Below, one piece after another: positions 9,089-17,231 of a DNA stretch of 17,231 nucleotides (its first letter is position 1; the number at the start of each line of letters is the position of its first letter). The notes under the pieces are model-generated. The model was not told the DNA's origin. It saw only the letters and a list, made by a program, of their open reading frames with translations, and searched no databases. Both the position numbers and the translations under genes were made by a program. Origin of the DNA: Conidiobolus incongruus B7586 (Eukaryota; Entomophthoromycota; Entomophthoromycetes; Entomophthorales; Conidiobolaceae); the NCBI GenBank assembly GCA_000697335.1, contig JNEM01013056.1, positions 1-17,231 on the forward strand, given 5' to 3'.

Positions 9089-9604
9089 ATGTTATCTTTA
9101 CTTAGATCAGTAATTACACCTCAATTCTGTAGGCCTACTCTTTTAAGGGCTTCTCCTATAAATTTAACCTCCAAATTAATGCCAACCCAAAACCTTGTCG
9201 GATTAGGTAGCGTTATGAGTATGGCCACCTTAAATCAAGTTATCCGTGGATGCCGCAAATCTAAACCCAAGAAAACTAACTCCCCCGCTTTAGAAGGAAA
9301 TCCTCAGCAAAAAGGTGTTTGTGTCAAAGTATATACTACTAAACCCAAAAAGCCCAATTCAGCCGTGCGTAAAGTTGCTAAAGTCAGATTAAGCAACGGC
9401 AGAACTGTTATCTGTTATATTCCTGGTGAAGGACACAATTTACAAGAACACAGTGTTGTCCTAGTGAGAGGTGGTGCTGTTCCTGATTTGCCTGGTGTTA
9501 ACTATCATTTGATTCGTGGTAAATACGATTTACAACCCGTTGCTAATAGAACTACTTCCCGTTCCAAGTATGGTGTTAAAAAGCCTGCTAAAGAATCAAA
9601 ATAG
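9089..9604 (+). CDS. MRPS12: Mitochondrial small-subunit ribosomal protein uS12m
   Basis: Nuclear-encoded homologue of bacterial S12, part of the decoding centre of the mitochondrial small subunit. The 171 residues split in two. Residues 1-44 form a presequence rich in Leu, Ser, Arg and Thr with only one acidic-free hydrophobic/basic start ([10 protein letters not shown]), typical for mitochondrial import. From M45 (MATLNQ) the protein aligns with E. coli S12 from its first residue. Conserved blocks are KKPNSAVRK at 87-95, [18 protein letters not shown] at 112-129, DLPGVNYH at 133-140 and RSKYGVK at 158-164. D133 corresponds to the aspartate that is methylthiolated in bacteria; the neighbouring bacterial Lys87 is Pro132 here. 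There is no intron. The start has A at -3, and the first ATG is chosen because it supplies the presequence. The gene converges on the multicopper oxidase, 268 bp away. Confidence 0.95.
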   Translation: MLSLLRSVITPQFCRPTLLRASPINLTSKLMPTQNLVGLGSVMSMATLNQVIRGCRKSKPKKTNSPALEGNPQQKGVCVKVYTTKPKKPNSAVRKVAKVRLSNGRTVICYIPGEGHNLQEHSVVLVRGGAVPDLPGVNYHLIRGKYDLQPVANRTTSRSKYGVKKPAKESK

Positions 9605-9626
9605 ACTAAATGTACTATTTTAAATT

Positions 9627-9632
9627 AATAAA
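9627..9632 (+). terminator. Candidate poly(A) signal of the uS12m gene
   Basis: AATAAA begins 23 bp after the stop codon, a plausible though close distance. Confidence 0.4.
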
Positions 9633-9846
9633 GTTATTTAAATTTTATTGACTGTTTTTAGATTAAATATTTTTTGATAAAAGATATTTTGATCAATATT
9701 ATATATTATATAATTCAAAATATCGGCATTTGTTTTAATTGTAATGATTTAATTTTTTTGTATTTATTAAAGATGAGGCTGATAAAAAATATTAATGGCT
9801 ACTCTATTTAAGTAAAAAATATCTTATGTATATTGTCAATTTGTAT

Positions 9847-9852
9847 TTTATT
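9847..9852 (-). terminator. Candidate poly(A) signal of the multicopper oxidase gene
   Basis: TTTATT on the + strand, that is AATAAA on the minus strand, 21 bp beyond the oxidase stop codon. Another copy lies at 9763-9768. The convergent genes leave only 268 bp between stops, so the 3' ends could overlap. Confidence 0.35.
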
Positions 9853-9872
9853 TAATGTTTTGAAATATATTT

Positions 9873-11702
9873 TTAAAACAAATGATACTGATCACTAGGT
9901 AGTGGAGGTAACTTATCTAAACCTTCATTGAAAGTTAACTTCATCCCATATTCTAGATGCTGAATAATATGACAATGAAACAACCATATCCCTGGATTGC
10001 TTGCTACGAACCTTATTGCATGCCATCCACAGTCCGTTTTCGGCTCAAGATTACCAATTGGAAGACCCAAAGAAAATGTGTACGTATCTCTCATAATTGG
10101 TTCTTTGTTAAAAATTGATGCATTATCTGGATGCCATGATCCTGGTCCTGATCCCAGATCCCAAAAACTATGGCCGTGTAAGTGCCAGGGATGGTTATCA
10201 CATACACCTGCCAAATCAACCGTATTTTGTATGATGATATCAACCACTTCATTGTATTTTAAAGTGGTTAGTCCATACGTCGAGGAATCCATTTGGGTCA
10301 ATTGATTGTCATATGCCGCTTTCAATAAATTAAATTCAGGAGTTTTGTAGTGGGTACCGTTAACGAACCATTTAGGCCGATCCTCATCCTCTCTTTCTTC
10401 ATGAGTAACTCGAAAATAAATTCTCCTATCAGCCTTTGGTAATGGAGGTTGATTTAATGGTTTGAAAATATATGATGCCGATTTTTCATAATCTTGACTA
10501 AAATGCGGATGGTCTAGCCTGATATCCATTAATGGCTCTTCATCTTTCAGGCGAATAACCCTTGATCTTGGTAATAATATTGGTGGATCCGTCAATTCTG
10601 ATACTTCCTCAATTAACTGATCTGGAAATAAATTATCTGAGTTGAACATGTGATCGGAGATTGCCTCTAACGAATCGGAAATATCCTTTGAAATATCAAA
10701 GTTACCATGATTTTGCAACCTATTGGTGGATCGATCAGGGTTCTCTTCAGTGCTTGACATTCTTCTGGCAACAGGAATAAGGTATCTTAAATATGCTACT
10801 CCACTTAATTCGGCTTTACCGCCAGGCATCATGGAATATGTATTCATTCTGTATGAAGAAGGAATTTGATTTGTTTTAATTAGTACACTATATCGTTGCC
10901 CAGAATGAATCGGTATTTTATCATTCACAGATCTTTGAACATAGTGTCCCTCGACTTCGACTACCTCCATTTGATGATTTTGTATAGAAAATGACATATA
11001 GGCACTCGATGTTCCTCCAATTATTCTCAAACGATACACCTTGTTTTCTTCGACATCAATATATGTAAGTTTGCATTGAGGATCACTAGCACGATTCCAG
11101 CTTTGGTAAGCTTCAAGATCTAATTGACTAGATAAAGCGTCAATGTTCGTTCGTCCATTGAATGATATGCCTTTATAAGCTAATTTTCCTTGTCTATAAG
11201 AGGGGTTTGTCTTGAGCGTCAATAAACTATCTGTTAGTAGTATAATTCGCTCCCCGTCATATTTAAAAGGCTCCAGTTCCTTGTTATCATATATTATCAG
11301 CGGTCCGATTGCCGTAATTGCATGAAATTTAGTGTGTGAATGATAAAGATACGTGCCTGGTTGGTTGCAATATATCCGATGCTGAAAACTCATCCCTGGA
11401 GCAATTGGTCTTTGAGTAATGGAAGGAACACCATCAAAAAACGGTGTGTTTTTCTGATGGAGACCGTGATAATGCATAGTGAACTCATCTTTTGGTAGTT
11501 GGTTGATTATATTTACAATAAGAGTATCATTCACTGATGCTGAAATGAGAGGAGCTGGAAATTGTTTATTCACGAGAACTTGGGGTGAGTTAAAACAATT
11601 CGGTTTCCCCGTTTCTAGCGTTATCGTTAAATTGTAAGTGACAACTGCTGAAAATATTCCCGTTTTTAAATAACTCCATATAATTAGATTAAAGAATATC
11701 AT
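9873..11702 (-). CDS. Secreted multicopper oxidase (laccase/ascorbate-oxidase type)
   Basis: Copper enzyme that oxidises phenols, ascorbate or metal ions and reduces O2 to water. The 609 residues, without intron, include all four copper motifs: HYH at 77-79, HSH at 121-123, HPWHLHGH at 504-511 and HCHIIQH at 576-582, giving ten histidines plus Cys577. The likely axial ligand is M587, as in ascorbate oxidase. Three cupredoxin domains are implied; an acidic linker of about 80 residues (315-395) precedes domain 3. The N-terminus is hydrophobic, consistent with a signal peptide cut near residue 19-21, though K13 interrupts it. N-glycosylation sequons occur at N24, N58, N448 and N527. There is no C-terminal membrane segment, which argues against a Fet3-type ferroxidase. 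Several usually conserved residues differ: TQC is TQR, WYHSH is YLYHSH, and the acidic residue in HCHIE is Ile580. The substrate is not predictable. Confidence 0.9.
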   Translation of the reverse strand: MIFFNLIIWSYLKTGIFSAVVTYNLTITLETGKPNCFNSPQVLVNKQFPAPLISASVNDTLIVNIINQLPKDEFTMHYHGLHQKNTPFFDGVPSITQRPIAPGMSFQHRIYCNQPGTYLYHSHTKFHAITAIGPLIIYDNKELEPFKYDGERIILLTDSLLTLKTNPSYRQGKLAYKGISFNGRTNIDALSSQLDLEAYQSWNRASDPQCKLTYIDVEENKVYRLRIIGGTSSAYMSFSIQNHQMEVVEVEGHYVQRSVNDKIPIHSGQRYSVLIKTNQIPSSYRMNTYSMMPGGKAELSGVAYLRYLIPVARRMSSTEENPDRSTNRLQNHGNFDISKDISDSLEAISDHMFNSDNLFPDQLIEEVSELTDPPILLPRSRVIRLKDEEPLMDIRLDHPHFSQDYEKSASYIFKPLNQPPLPKADRRIYFRVTHEEREDEDRPKWFVNGTHYKTPEFNLLKAAYDNQLTQMDSSTYGLTTLKYNEVVDIIIQNTVDLAGVCDNHPWHLHGHSFWDLGSGPGSWHPDNASIFNKEPIMRDTYTFSLGLPIGNLEPKTDCGWHAIRFVASNPGIWLFHCHIIQHLEYGMKLTFNEGLDKLPPLPSDQYHLF

Positions 11703-11722
11703 TTACAATATATATGAAAGTT

Positions 11723-11755
11723 AAGTATATCCCTTATAGGATTTAAGATATACTT
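11723..11755 (-). promoter_or_regulatory. 9-bp inverted repeat just upstream of the oxidase start
   Basis: AAGTATATC (11723-11731) and GATATACTT (11747-11755) are perfect complements around a 15-nt spacer. The spacer side holds CCCTTATAGG (11731-11740), which fits the loose MADS-box pattern CC-N6-GG. A TATAAA on the minus strand (11754-11759) touches the outer arm. The structure lies 20-53 bp before the ATG, so it is either a core-promoter palindrome or a 5' UTR hairpin. Confidence 0.35.
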
Positions 11756-11901
11756 TATAATTGACAATTTTCTTGACTATTTTACTAAAATTATCAAAAA
11801 ACAGCAATAAATTTAATTCAGTAAAAGATAATACCAAATTGATATATATGATTAGAGATAGAATAAATGAATGCAAGTTAAAGAATCAATCTTGGCCTTT
11901 A

Positions 11902-11913
11902 ATTGGTGCCAAT
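11902..11913. promoter_or_regulatory. Inverted pair of CCAAT boxes upstream of the oxidase
   Basis: ATTGGTGCCAAT contains CCAAT on both strands with a 2-bp spacer, 200 bp ahead of the oxidase start codon. It is a candidate NF-Y/HAP site; a single short motif is weak evidence. Confidence 0.3.
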
Positions 11914-13282
11914 CAAGGGAAAAAATCGATTTTGAATAGTCTTGATTAAAGTATTTATATTTCAATTTTCTAATTAAATTCTAGCACTAAGTCGGAGTAA
12001 TCTTTGATATGAAATCTTAATTTAATTTAATTAATTGAATATAAATTTCCTAACTGAATTATTCATTTTGAGCATTTTTTGAAAATCAGTTGAATTAAAT
12101 AATATTGTTTGATGGATGATCTTTATTATTACATTTTGATTTCACTCAATCGGAATATTGTATTGAATTGATTAGCATTATTATTGATCATAATACTATG
12201 TTATCTATAAAGATTGAAACCATAGATCTCAAGATTATTCTTATTTATGGTGGCAATCGAAATTTTGATTATAATATAGATATTGCATTTCAAATTAGAT
12301 AAAAAATACTTTATTGCCAAATTAATTGAATATATATTTGTTCAATGTATTGTTATTATTAATTTTTTCACAATTATATCTCATTATATATGATTTTAAA
12401 ATATAAATAATTGATATAATAAATCTTATCCAACTTTAAAACCTAATTCGGTAGTAATTTTCCATCTACATTTATTTTGAACAGATCTCAAATCATGATT
12501 GATTTAAAATATTATGAAATTATATTAATATTGTATTATAGCAAAATTTGATCTATCTGGTAATTTGAGGAGTTTTGATAGCTTGAGTTAAAAAATTGAG
12601 ACAATTTTATTTGTACTTGAATCAATTTGTTAATGACAATATGTTATATTCTTGGGTAATTTGTTAAATCTATCAATTAGTTGACTTAAATGTCAGATTT
12701 GTGGATCCTTAATCATTAGTATTCAATTGATCAATTCTAATTAATTTAAATTATTAAATTTCTTTATAACACAATTTTCAAATTAAGAAGTATAGATCTT
12801 CTTCAAGAATATACTCTATCCAATCAATTCGAACTCTTAAGAAATTGAATTATCAGTAAAATTATTAAATTTAAAATTTACATTATTAGAAGATAATGAG
12901 TTCAACATTGATACCATTTAGACAACCAAATTATTTTCATATTCAATTTATATTTAATATTAAATTGAAACAAATTTCTGGAACTTACAGAGTCAAGCAA
13001 TTTTTTTAAATTTCTGTTAAAAAATTGAATTGTATATAAAATAAAAAAAATTACCTAATAATAATCTTTATCAAAGATAAGTACATCTTTATTAATTGCA
13101 ATCTGTAAACATAGTTATTAGTAATAAATTTAATAAATATGTCTTCAAAATAGCAAAAGGCTATAATGATATATATATGTATAATATTGTGATATTTTAT
13201 ACTTCATTAGTGATTAAAGTTAAAGCAAATATTACAGGTTTATTAAGGTGTATTAATGAACTTAGGAAATAAAGATATACTT

Positions 13283-13335
13283 CCTTGGTTCTTAACCTGG
13301 AAACCTAATTCAAAAAAAAATTAGAATAACCAAGG
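13283..13335. other. Nested imperfect inverted repeat
   Basis: CCTTGGTT (13283-13290) pairs with AACCAAGG (13328-13335), and inside it CTAATT (13305-13310) pairs with AATTAG (13319-13324). The internal loops are 14 and 3 nt. The outer arms are GC-richer than the flanks. It lies about 300 bp beyond the stop of the SNF2-type gene. It may be a small hairpin RNA, a 3'-end structure or a remnant of a short inverted-repeat element. Confidence 0.3.
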
Positions 13336-13628
13336 TTTCAGTAAATATAGATTAGATTTCCTGTGATCATAATTAACAAATAATTTGTTTTTAGTACACA
13401 AATATATACATATTATGAATGATATTTGCCTGAAATTTCTGATTATTTTAATACGAATATAAAAATGAATAAAATAAATTTAATTGTATATTTGCTTTAA
13501 TAATTTGTTATTTCGTATCAGTTTCAAATGTATCATGAAGCTAGCGTTATACTTAATATAAACCTTGTATTACTGAATAAATCGATCTACATAAGGACTA
13601 AATATGATCATGATGAAAAAATATATAC

Positions 13629-16600
13629 TTAGTTCTCTGTGTGATTATCACAGTCAGAGTCATCATCTGGTAATACTCGCTTGTTGGGTCTGTGTGGCCT
13701 TTGATCAGCAGATGTAGCGGATGGAGATGATCTAACACTATCTACTGCAGGGGAAGCAATTGGTTTTTGTTGTGGTTTTCTTCCTCGCTTTTTAGGAGCA
13801 GGTAAGTCATTAGGATCAATTTCTGGGAATTGATCATTGGGACATAGTGCTTCCAATTTTGCAATCAGCAAAGCTTGAAGAGCTTCAGCATCCTGGTAAA
13901 CTTGAGAACCTTCAACATTATAGGTGCGTGCATTATTGAACATTAATATCCAATCATTGCGGAAAGAATTAACATCCTTATAATAATGATTTTTGATTCT
14001 TTTTTTGATTATATCCATTGCAATAGGGTTAGTAATATGCTGATAATAATCAGGATAATCATCGGCATCAGGCAATTCTTGGAAAATATCAGATCTGAGC
14101 CTCTCATTATCTTCAGGATCAACACAGTCATCGATAGCCTGGTAAATTTCAGTGAAAATATGTTGAATCTGGCGTTTAAGATGCTGTGGAAGACTATTAG
14201 CAGAACCTGGACGGGCTCTGGCTTGAATAGGAGGTGTATTAGGAGTATCAGTGGTATCTTCAATACCTCGTTTGCGCTTTGGTCTTCCTCGAGTACCTTG
14301 TGAACCTGGAGTTTCAACGGCAGATGGTGAAGTAATGGAGGGAGAAGGTTCTTTGGAGGAGCTGAGACCAGCTTTTTTTAGTCGCTTAGCTTCACGCTTA
14401 AGCTGCTTGACTCGATGCTTTTTAATGACCTCATCTAAAGTTCCACTATCAACAGCGTCTGCGTACTGTTCCTCTGTTAATCCATCATCATAAAATATTC
14501 TTTCACGAACTCTTTGACCACGACCCATCACTTCAACAGGAGTAGAAGCATCTTCAGAGTTATGATCCTGTAAATACACATCAGGAAGTTCATGATCTTG
14601 TATCAAGCGATCTGGAACAGGTCCTTTGCCACCATTTAAAGTCCAATTATGTTGCTCGCGATCTATTCTTTCTCTATCCATTTGGGCAAATCTTTGTTTT
14701 TCAGTATCTGAACGAGCTATCAAAGAATTAAGAATTTCATCAGAGTAGTAATCATCATCAATCTCATCCTCATCTTCATCATTTTCAAAAAGTTCTTTAA
14801 GGATTTTCTCTCGCTCTGATTCGGTACTTTTATTGTCGAATTTACCTGCTTGAATAACTTTGCCATCCATATCTAACTTGTATTGAGCACGCTCAAGGAT
14901 CTTTTCTTCAATGGAGTTTGCAGTGATGAGACGGAAAATACGAACTTCTTTCTTTTGACCAATACGATGGGCACGATCTTGAGCCTGAAGATCTTGATGA
15001 GGATTCCAATCAGAGTCGAAAATAATGACGGTATCAGCAGTTTGCAAATTCAAACCCAAACCACCAGCTCTGGTACTAAGCAAGAATACCATAATATCGG
15101 AATCAGGAGCGTTAAATTCTTTTAACATTCTAGAACGATCTTCATGTTTGGTAGTACCATCAAGACGAAGACATCTAATACCGCGATAATTCAAGAAATC
15201 TTCCATAATAGTCATCACCTGAGTCATCTGAAAGAAAATCAAGCATCGATGGCCGAATTCAAAAAGCTTAGGAAGCATTCGATCAAGTAATTCAAACTTG
15301 CCAGATACACGGTACAATTTGCTGTCATTAAATTTGGAAGGATTGACAACATCTTCGACCTCTTGGAATACGTATGGATGGTTACAAATTTTTCTCAACT
15401 GCATCAATCTGTTATTGAGACCAGTGATTCTAGGTCTGCCATTGGAACCAGTATTTTGGAAGAGATTCTTGTGAAGTTTCATTTGATTATATAATCTGGT
15501 TTGAAGAGCAGACATTCTACATCGAATAACATGTTCCTTCTTTTCAGGGAGTTCTGATTCAACATCCTTTTTAAGGCGACGCAATAGGAAAGGACGAAGA
15601 ACTTTGTGAAGACGCTTGATAATCAAGAGTTGTTCTTCTTCATTTAACGCGATTTTATCTTGACCTCCTTGATTAGCAAATGGGGAGTTGAACCATTCTT
15701 CAAAAGTACTGACAGAGTTGAACACTTTAGGTAAAATGAAATTAAGAAGAGCCCACAATTCGGGGAGATTATTCTGAAGAGGAGTACCAGTCAGAATTAG
15801 ACGGTTTCTAGAACTGTAAAATTGGTTAAGAGTAACGGTGAGCTTAGAGCCAGTATTCTTCATACGATGACCTTCGTCAATAATGGTATGAACCCATTTG
15901 AATTTACTCAATTCTTTCTTATCTTTGATGATATATTCAAATGTTGTAAGAAGAACTTGAAAAGTCTCATGTCTGAGCTCGTTTAACTGCAATTGTCGAC
16001 GATGATTAGGATCACCTTTGTAAACAACTTTGCGCACTTGAGGAGCCCACTTTTCAAACTCATTCGTCCAATTAGGAATAGTGGAGAGAGGAACAATGAT
16101 CAAATAAGGACCATTGATTTTTTTAACTTCAATCAAATGTGTGACTAAAGAAATAGTCTGAATCGTTTTTCCGAGACCCATTTCATCGGCTAAAATTCCA
16201 TTCAAATTATTGTTGAATAAAGACACCATCCATTCAAGACCTTTAAGCTGGTACTCTTTAAGTTTACCACCAACTAAAATGGAAGGTTGAGTAGTGATAG
16301 TTTCTTTGATTCTATGGGCAACAGCATAGTAATCAATGTTGTCGTCATCGTCGTCTGCATCAAAGTCGAGTTTACTAACATTCTCTCCAGCGGAGTTTTG
16401 AACATTAAAATTGGCTACATGCTGTTGCTGTTCACGAACAGAGTTAGAAAGAGTTTTCAAGAAGTTATTGGTTTCTTGAAGGAGATGAGTAAGACGAGAA
16501 TCTTTCGCTTTATCAATCAATTTCATGTATTCTGCTTCATTACCAGTCTTAAGCAATTCAATACGGTGTCTTTGAAGGCGCTCAATACGTCTTTGCTCTT

Positions 16601-17231
16601 CTTTTTCAGCAGATTGATGAAAATTGGTAACAAATTTACCGAGCTTATATTGACGAGCCTGAAGATTACGATGCCATTGCTGTAATTCGCGACCATGATT
16701 CAAAATAGATGACAAGAAATCGAGTTGTTTTTGTTTTTCTTTTCGTTCGCGTTCAGCTCTTTGTTGGCGTTCAAGTTTTTCTGTATTTCTGGCTTCACGA
16801 ATATTTTGTTTCTTGAGACGGCGGTAGCAAGAGCGATCTAAATTAGCAGTTAAAGTATTGGACTGATTCATACACCTAATAATATCATCTCGAACTTTTT
16901 TCTGCAAATTTAAGAGACGAAGTGATTTTAATTCGATGATAGCTGCCAATTTGGGTGTATGAATAGATTTGAGATCTTGGTCATCCTTATGATCTTTGAC
17001 AATTGGATCCTCAATAGAATAATTAGATAAATTACTAGGTATGTTTTCTAACTCTTTAATTCGTTCTTGGATCTTGAGTTTGATTCTCTCTTCTCTTTCT
17101 CTGGAAATAGTATAAGGATCAATCCCTCCAGGGGTAATGCTAGGTACAATCAAATGTTGCTTTTTGGCAGTGGGTCCATTGAGCAGAGCGTAAGGAGAAA
17201 CAAAAGATTCGAACTTTTCGTTATTAGATTG
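13629..17231 (-). CDS. SNF2: SWI/SNF or RSC catalytic ATPase (Snf2/Sth1/BRG1 type), N-terminus missing
   Basis: Nuclear ATP-dependent chromatin remodeller. The frame is open to the window edge: 1200 residues are visible without intron, and the true start lies outside (an apparent start at 17153 is only a TTG codon inside the gene). Numbering from the edge, the region at 34-240 matches the pre-HSA/HSA part of BRG1 (IDPYTISREREERIK, then LERQQRAERERKEKQKQ), which binds actin-related proteins. The helicase core has DEMGLGKT at 349-356, DEGH at 452-455, LTGTPLQNN at 480-488, STRAGGLGLNL at 719-729 and QAQDRAHRIGQ at 749-759. An acidic SnAC-like segment follows at about 815-890. A bromodomain lies at about 1016-1126 with acetyl-lysine-binding N1105. 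AT-hook-like RGRP (981-984) and RGRKP (1149-1153) sit on either side of it. A bromodomain excludes ISWI, CHD and INO80 types. Whether it is the SWI/SNF or the RSC subunit cannot be told. Confidence 0.96.
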   Translation of the reverse strand, partial: QSNNEKFESFVSPYALLNGPTAKKQHLIVPSITPGGIDPYTISREREERIKLKIQERIKELENIPSNLSNYSIEDPIVKDHKDDQDLKSIHTPKLAAIIELKSLRLLNLQKKVRDDIIRCMNQSNTLTANLDRSCYRRLKKQNIREARNTEKLERQQRAERERKEKQKQLDFLSSILNHGRELQQWHRNLQARQYKLGKFVTNFHQSAEKEEQRRIERLQRHRIELLKTGNEAEYMKLIDKAKDSRLTHLLQETNNFLKTLSNSVREQQQHVANFNVQNSAGENVSKLDFDADDDDDNIDYYAVAHRIKETITTQPSILVGGKLKEYQLKGLEWMVSLFNNNLNGILADEMGLGKTIQTISLVTHLIEVKKINGPYLIIVPLSTIPNWTNEFEKWAPQVRKVVYKGDPNHRRQLQLNELRHETFQVLLTTFEYIIKDKKELSKFKWVHTIIDEGHRMKNTGSKLTVTLNQFYSSRNRLILTGTPLQNNLPELWALLNFILPKVFNSVSTFEEWFNSPFANQGGQDKIALNEEEQLLIIKRLHKVLRPFLLRRLKKDVESELPEKKEHVIRCRMSALQTRLYNQMKLHKNLFQNTGSNGRPRITGLNNRLMQLRKICNHPYVFQEVEDVVNPSKFNDSKLYRVSGKFELLDRMLPKLFEFGHRCLIFFQMTQVMTIMEDFLNYRGIRCLRLDGTTKHEDRSRMLKEFNAPDSDIMVFLLSTRAGGLGLNLQTADTVIIFDSDWNPHQDLQAQDRAHRIGQKKEVRIFRLITANSIEEKILERAQYKLDMDGKVIQAGKFDNKSTESEREKILKELFENDEDEDEIDDDYYSDEILNSLIARSDTEKQRFAQMDRERIDREQHNWTLNGGKGPVPDRLIQDHELPDVYLQDHNSEDASTPVEVMGRGQRVRERIFYDDGLTEEQYADAVDSGTLDEVIKKHRVKQLKREAKRLKKAGLSSSKEPSPSITSPSAVETPGSQGTRGRPKRKRGIEDTTDTPNTPPIQARARPGSANSLPQHLKRQIQHIFTEIYQAIDDCVDPEDNERLRSDIFQELPDADDYPDYYQHITNPIAMDIIKKRIKNHYYKDVNSFRNDWILMFNNARTYNVEGSQVYQDAEALQALLIAKLEALCPNDQFPEIDPNDLPAPKKRGRKPQQKPIASPAVDSVRSSPSATSADQRPHRPNKRVLPDDDSDCDNHTEN

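Larger units (their letters stand above)
11703..13628. other. Intergenic region between oxidase promoter and SNF2 3' end
   Basis: The left part should hold the promoter of the oxidase, and the right end the 3' UTR of the chromatin remodeller. Both flanking genes are on the minus strand. Apart from the elements listed separately, I see only AT-rich sequence. The small frame at 11761-11949 begins with TTG and resembles no known protein. Confidence 0.55.

Noticed and set aside
11902-11913. Third occurrence of TTGGCACCA (minus strand), as in the snoRNA guide
   Set aside because: No C or D boxes lie around it; it is better explained as an inverted CCAAT pair.
11761-11949. 62-residue frame upstream of the oxidase
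   Set aside because: TTG start and no recognisable features; overlaps the likely oxidase promoter.

Overview
The window looks like nuclear DNA of a fungus with very AT-rich intergenic sequence. The line 241-300, for example, holds a single C and no G. The protein genes are ordinary eukaryotic ones: a 14-3-3 gene with three short GT-AG introns and CTAAC/CTGAT-like branch sites, a nuclear gene for the mitochondrial ribosomal protein uS12m with a presequence, a secreted multicopper oxidase, and a SWI/SNF ATPase. I suspect an early-diverging lineage (Mucoromycota or Zoopagomycota type), but this rests on general impression and the phylum is not established.

Layout: 1-2569 is gene-poor AT-rich DNA. 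At 2577-2741 there are promoter-like motifs ahead of the 14-3-3 gene (2957-3965, +, four exons). From 3966 to about 8028 lies a long AT-rich desert with (AT)n tracts and a few small inverted repeats. At 8029-8461 there is a tandemly duplicated unit, each copy carrying a candidate C/D box snoRNA (8064-8149 and 8299-8394, +). The uS12m gene follows (9089-9604, +). It converges on the multicopper oxidase (9873-11702, -). A 1.9-kb gap with a few candidate cis elements leads to the 3' end of a SWI/SNF ATPase gene (13629-17231, -), which runs off the right edge without its N-terminus.

The most interesting item is the snoRNA pair. Both copies have a perfect C box (RTGATGA), a degenerate D' box, a C'-like TGAGGA and a D box (CTGA) in the same order. 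They share an identical 14-nt stretch ahead of D', of which 12 nt can pair with the universally conserved 530-loop region of 18S rRNA. The second copy also has, directly ahead of box D, a sequence that pairs with 18S a few tens of bases further on. GT-AG-like signals flank each copy, so the pair may sit in duplicated introns of a non-coding host transcript. The 18S sequences used for this comparison were recalled, not looked up.

The protein genes are mostly housekeeping functions: phosphoprotein signalling, mitochondrial translation and chromatin remodelling. The oxidase is the one accessory-type gene. No operon-like or functional clustering is evident, and I saw no intact mobile element.
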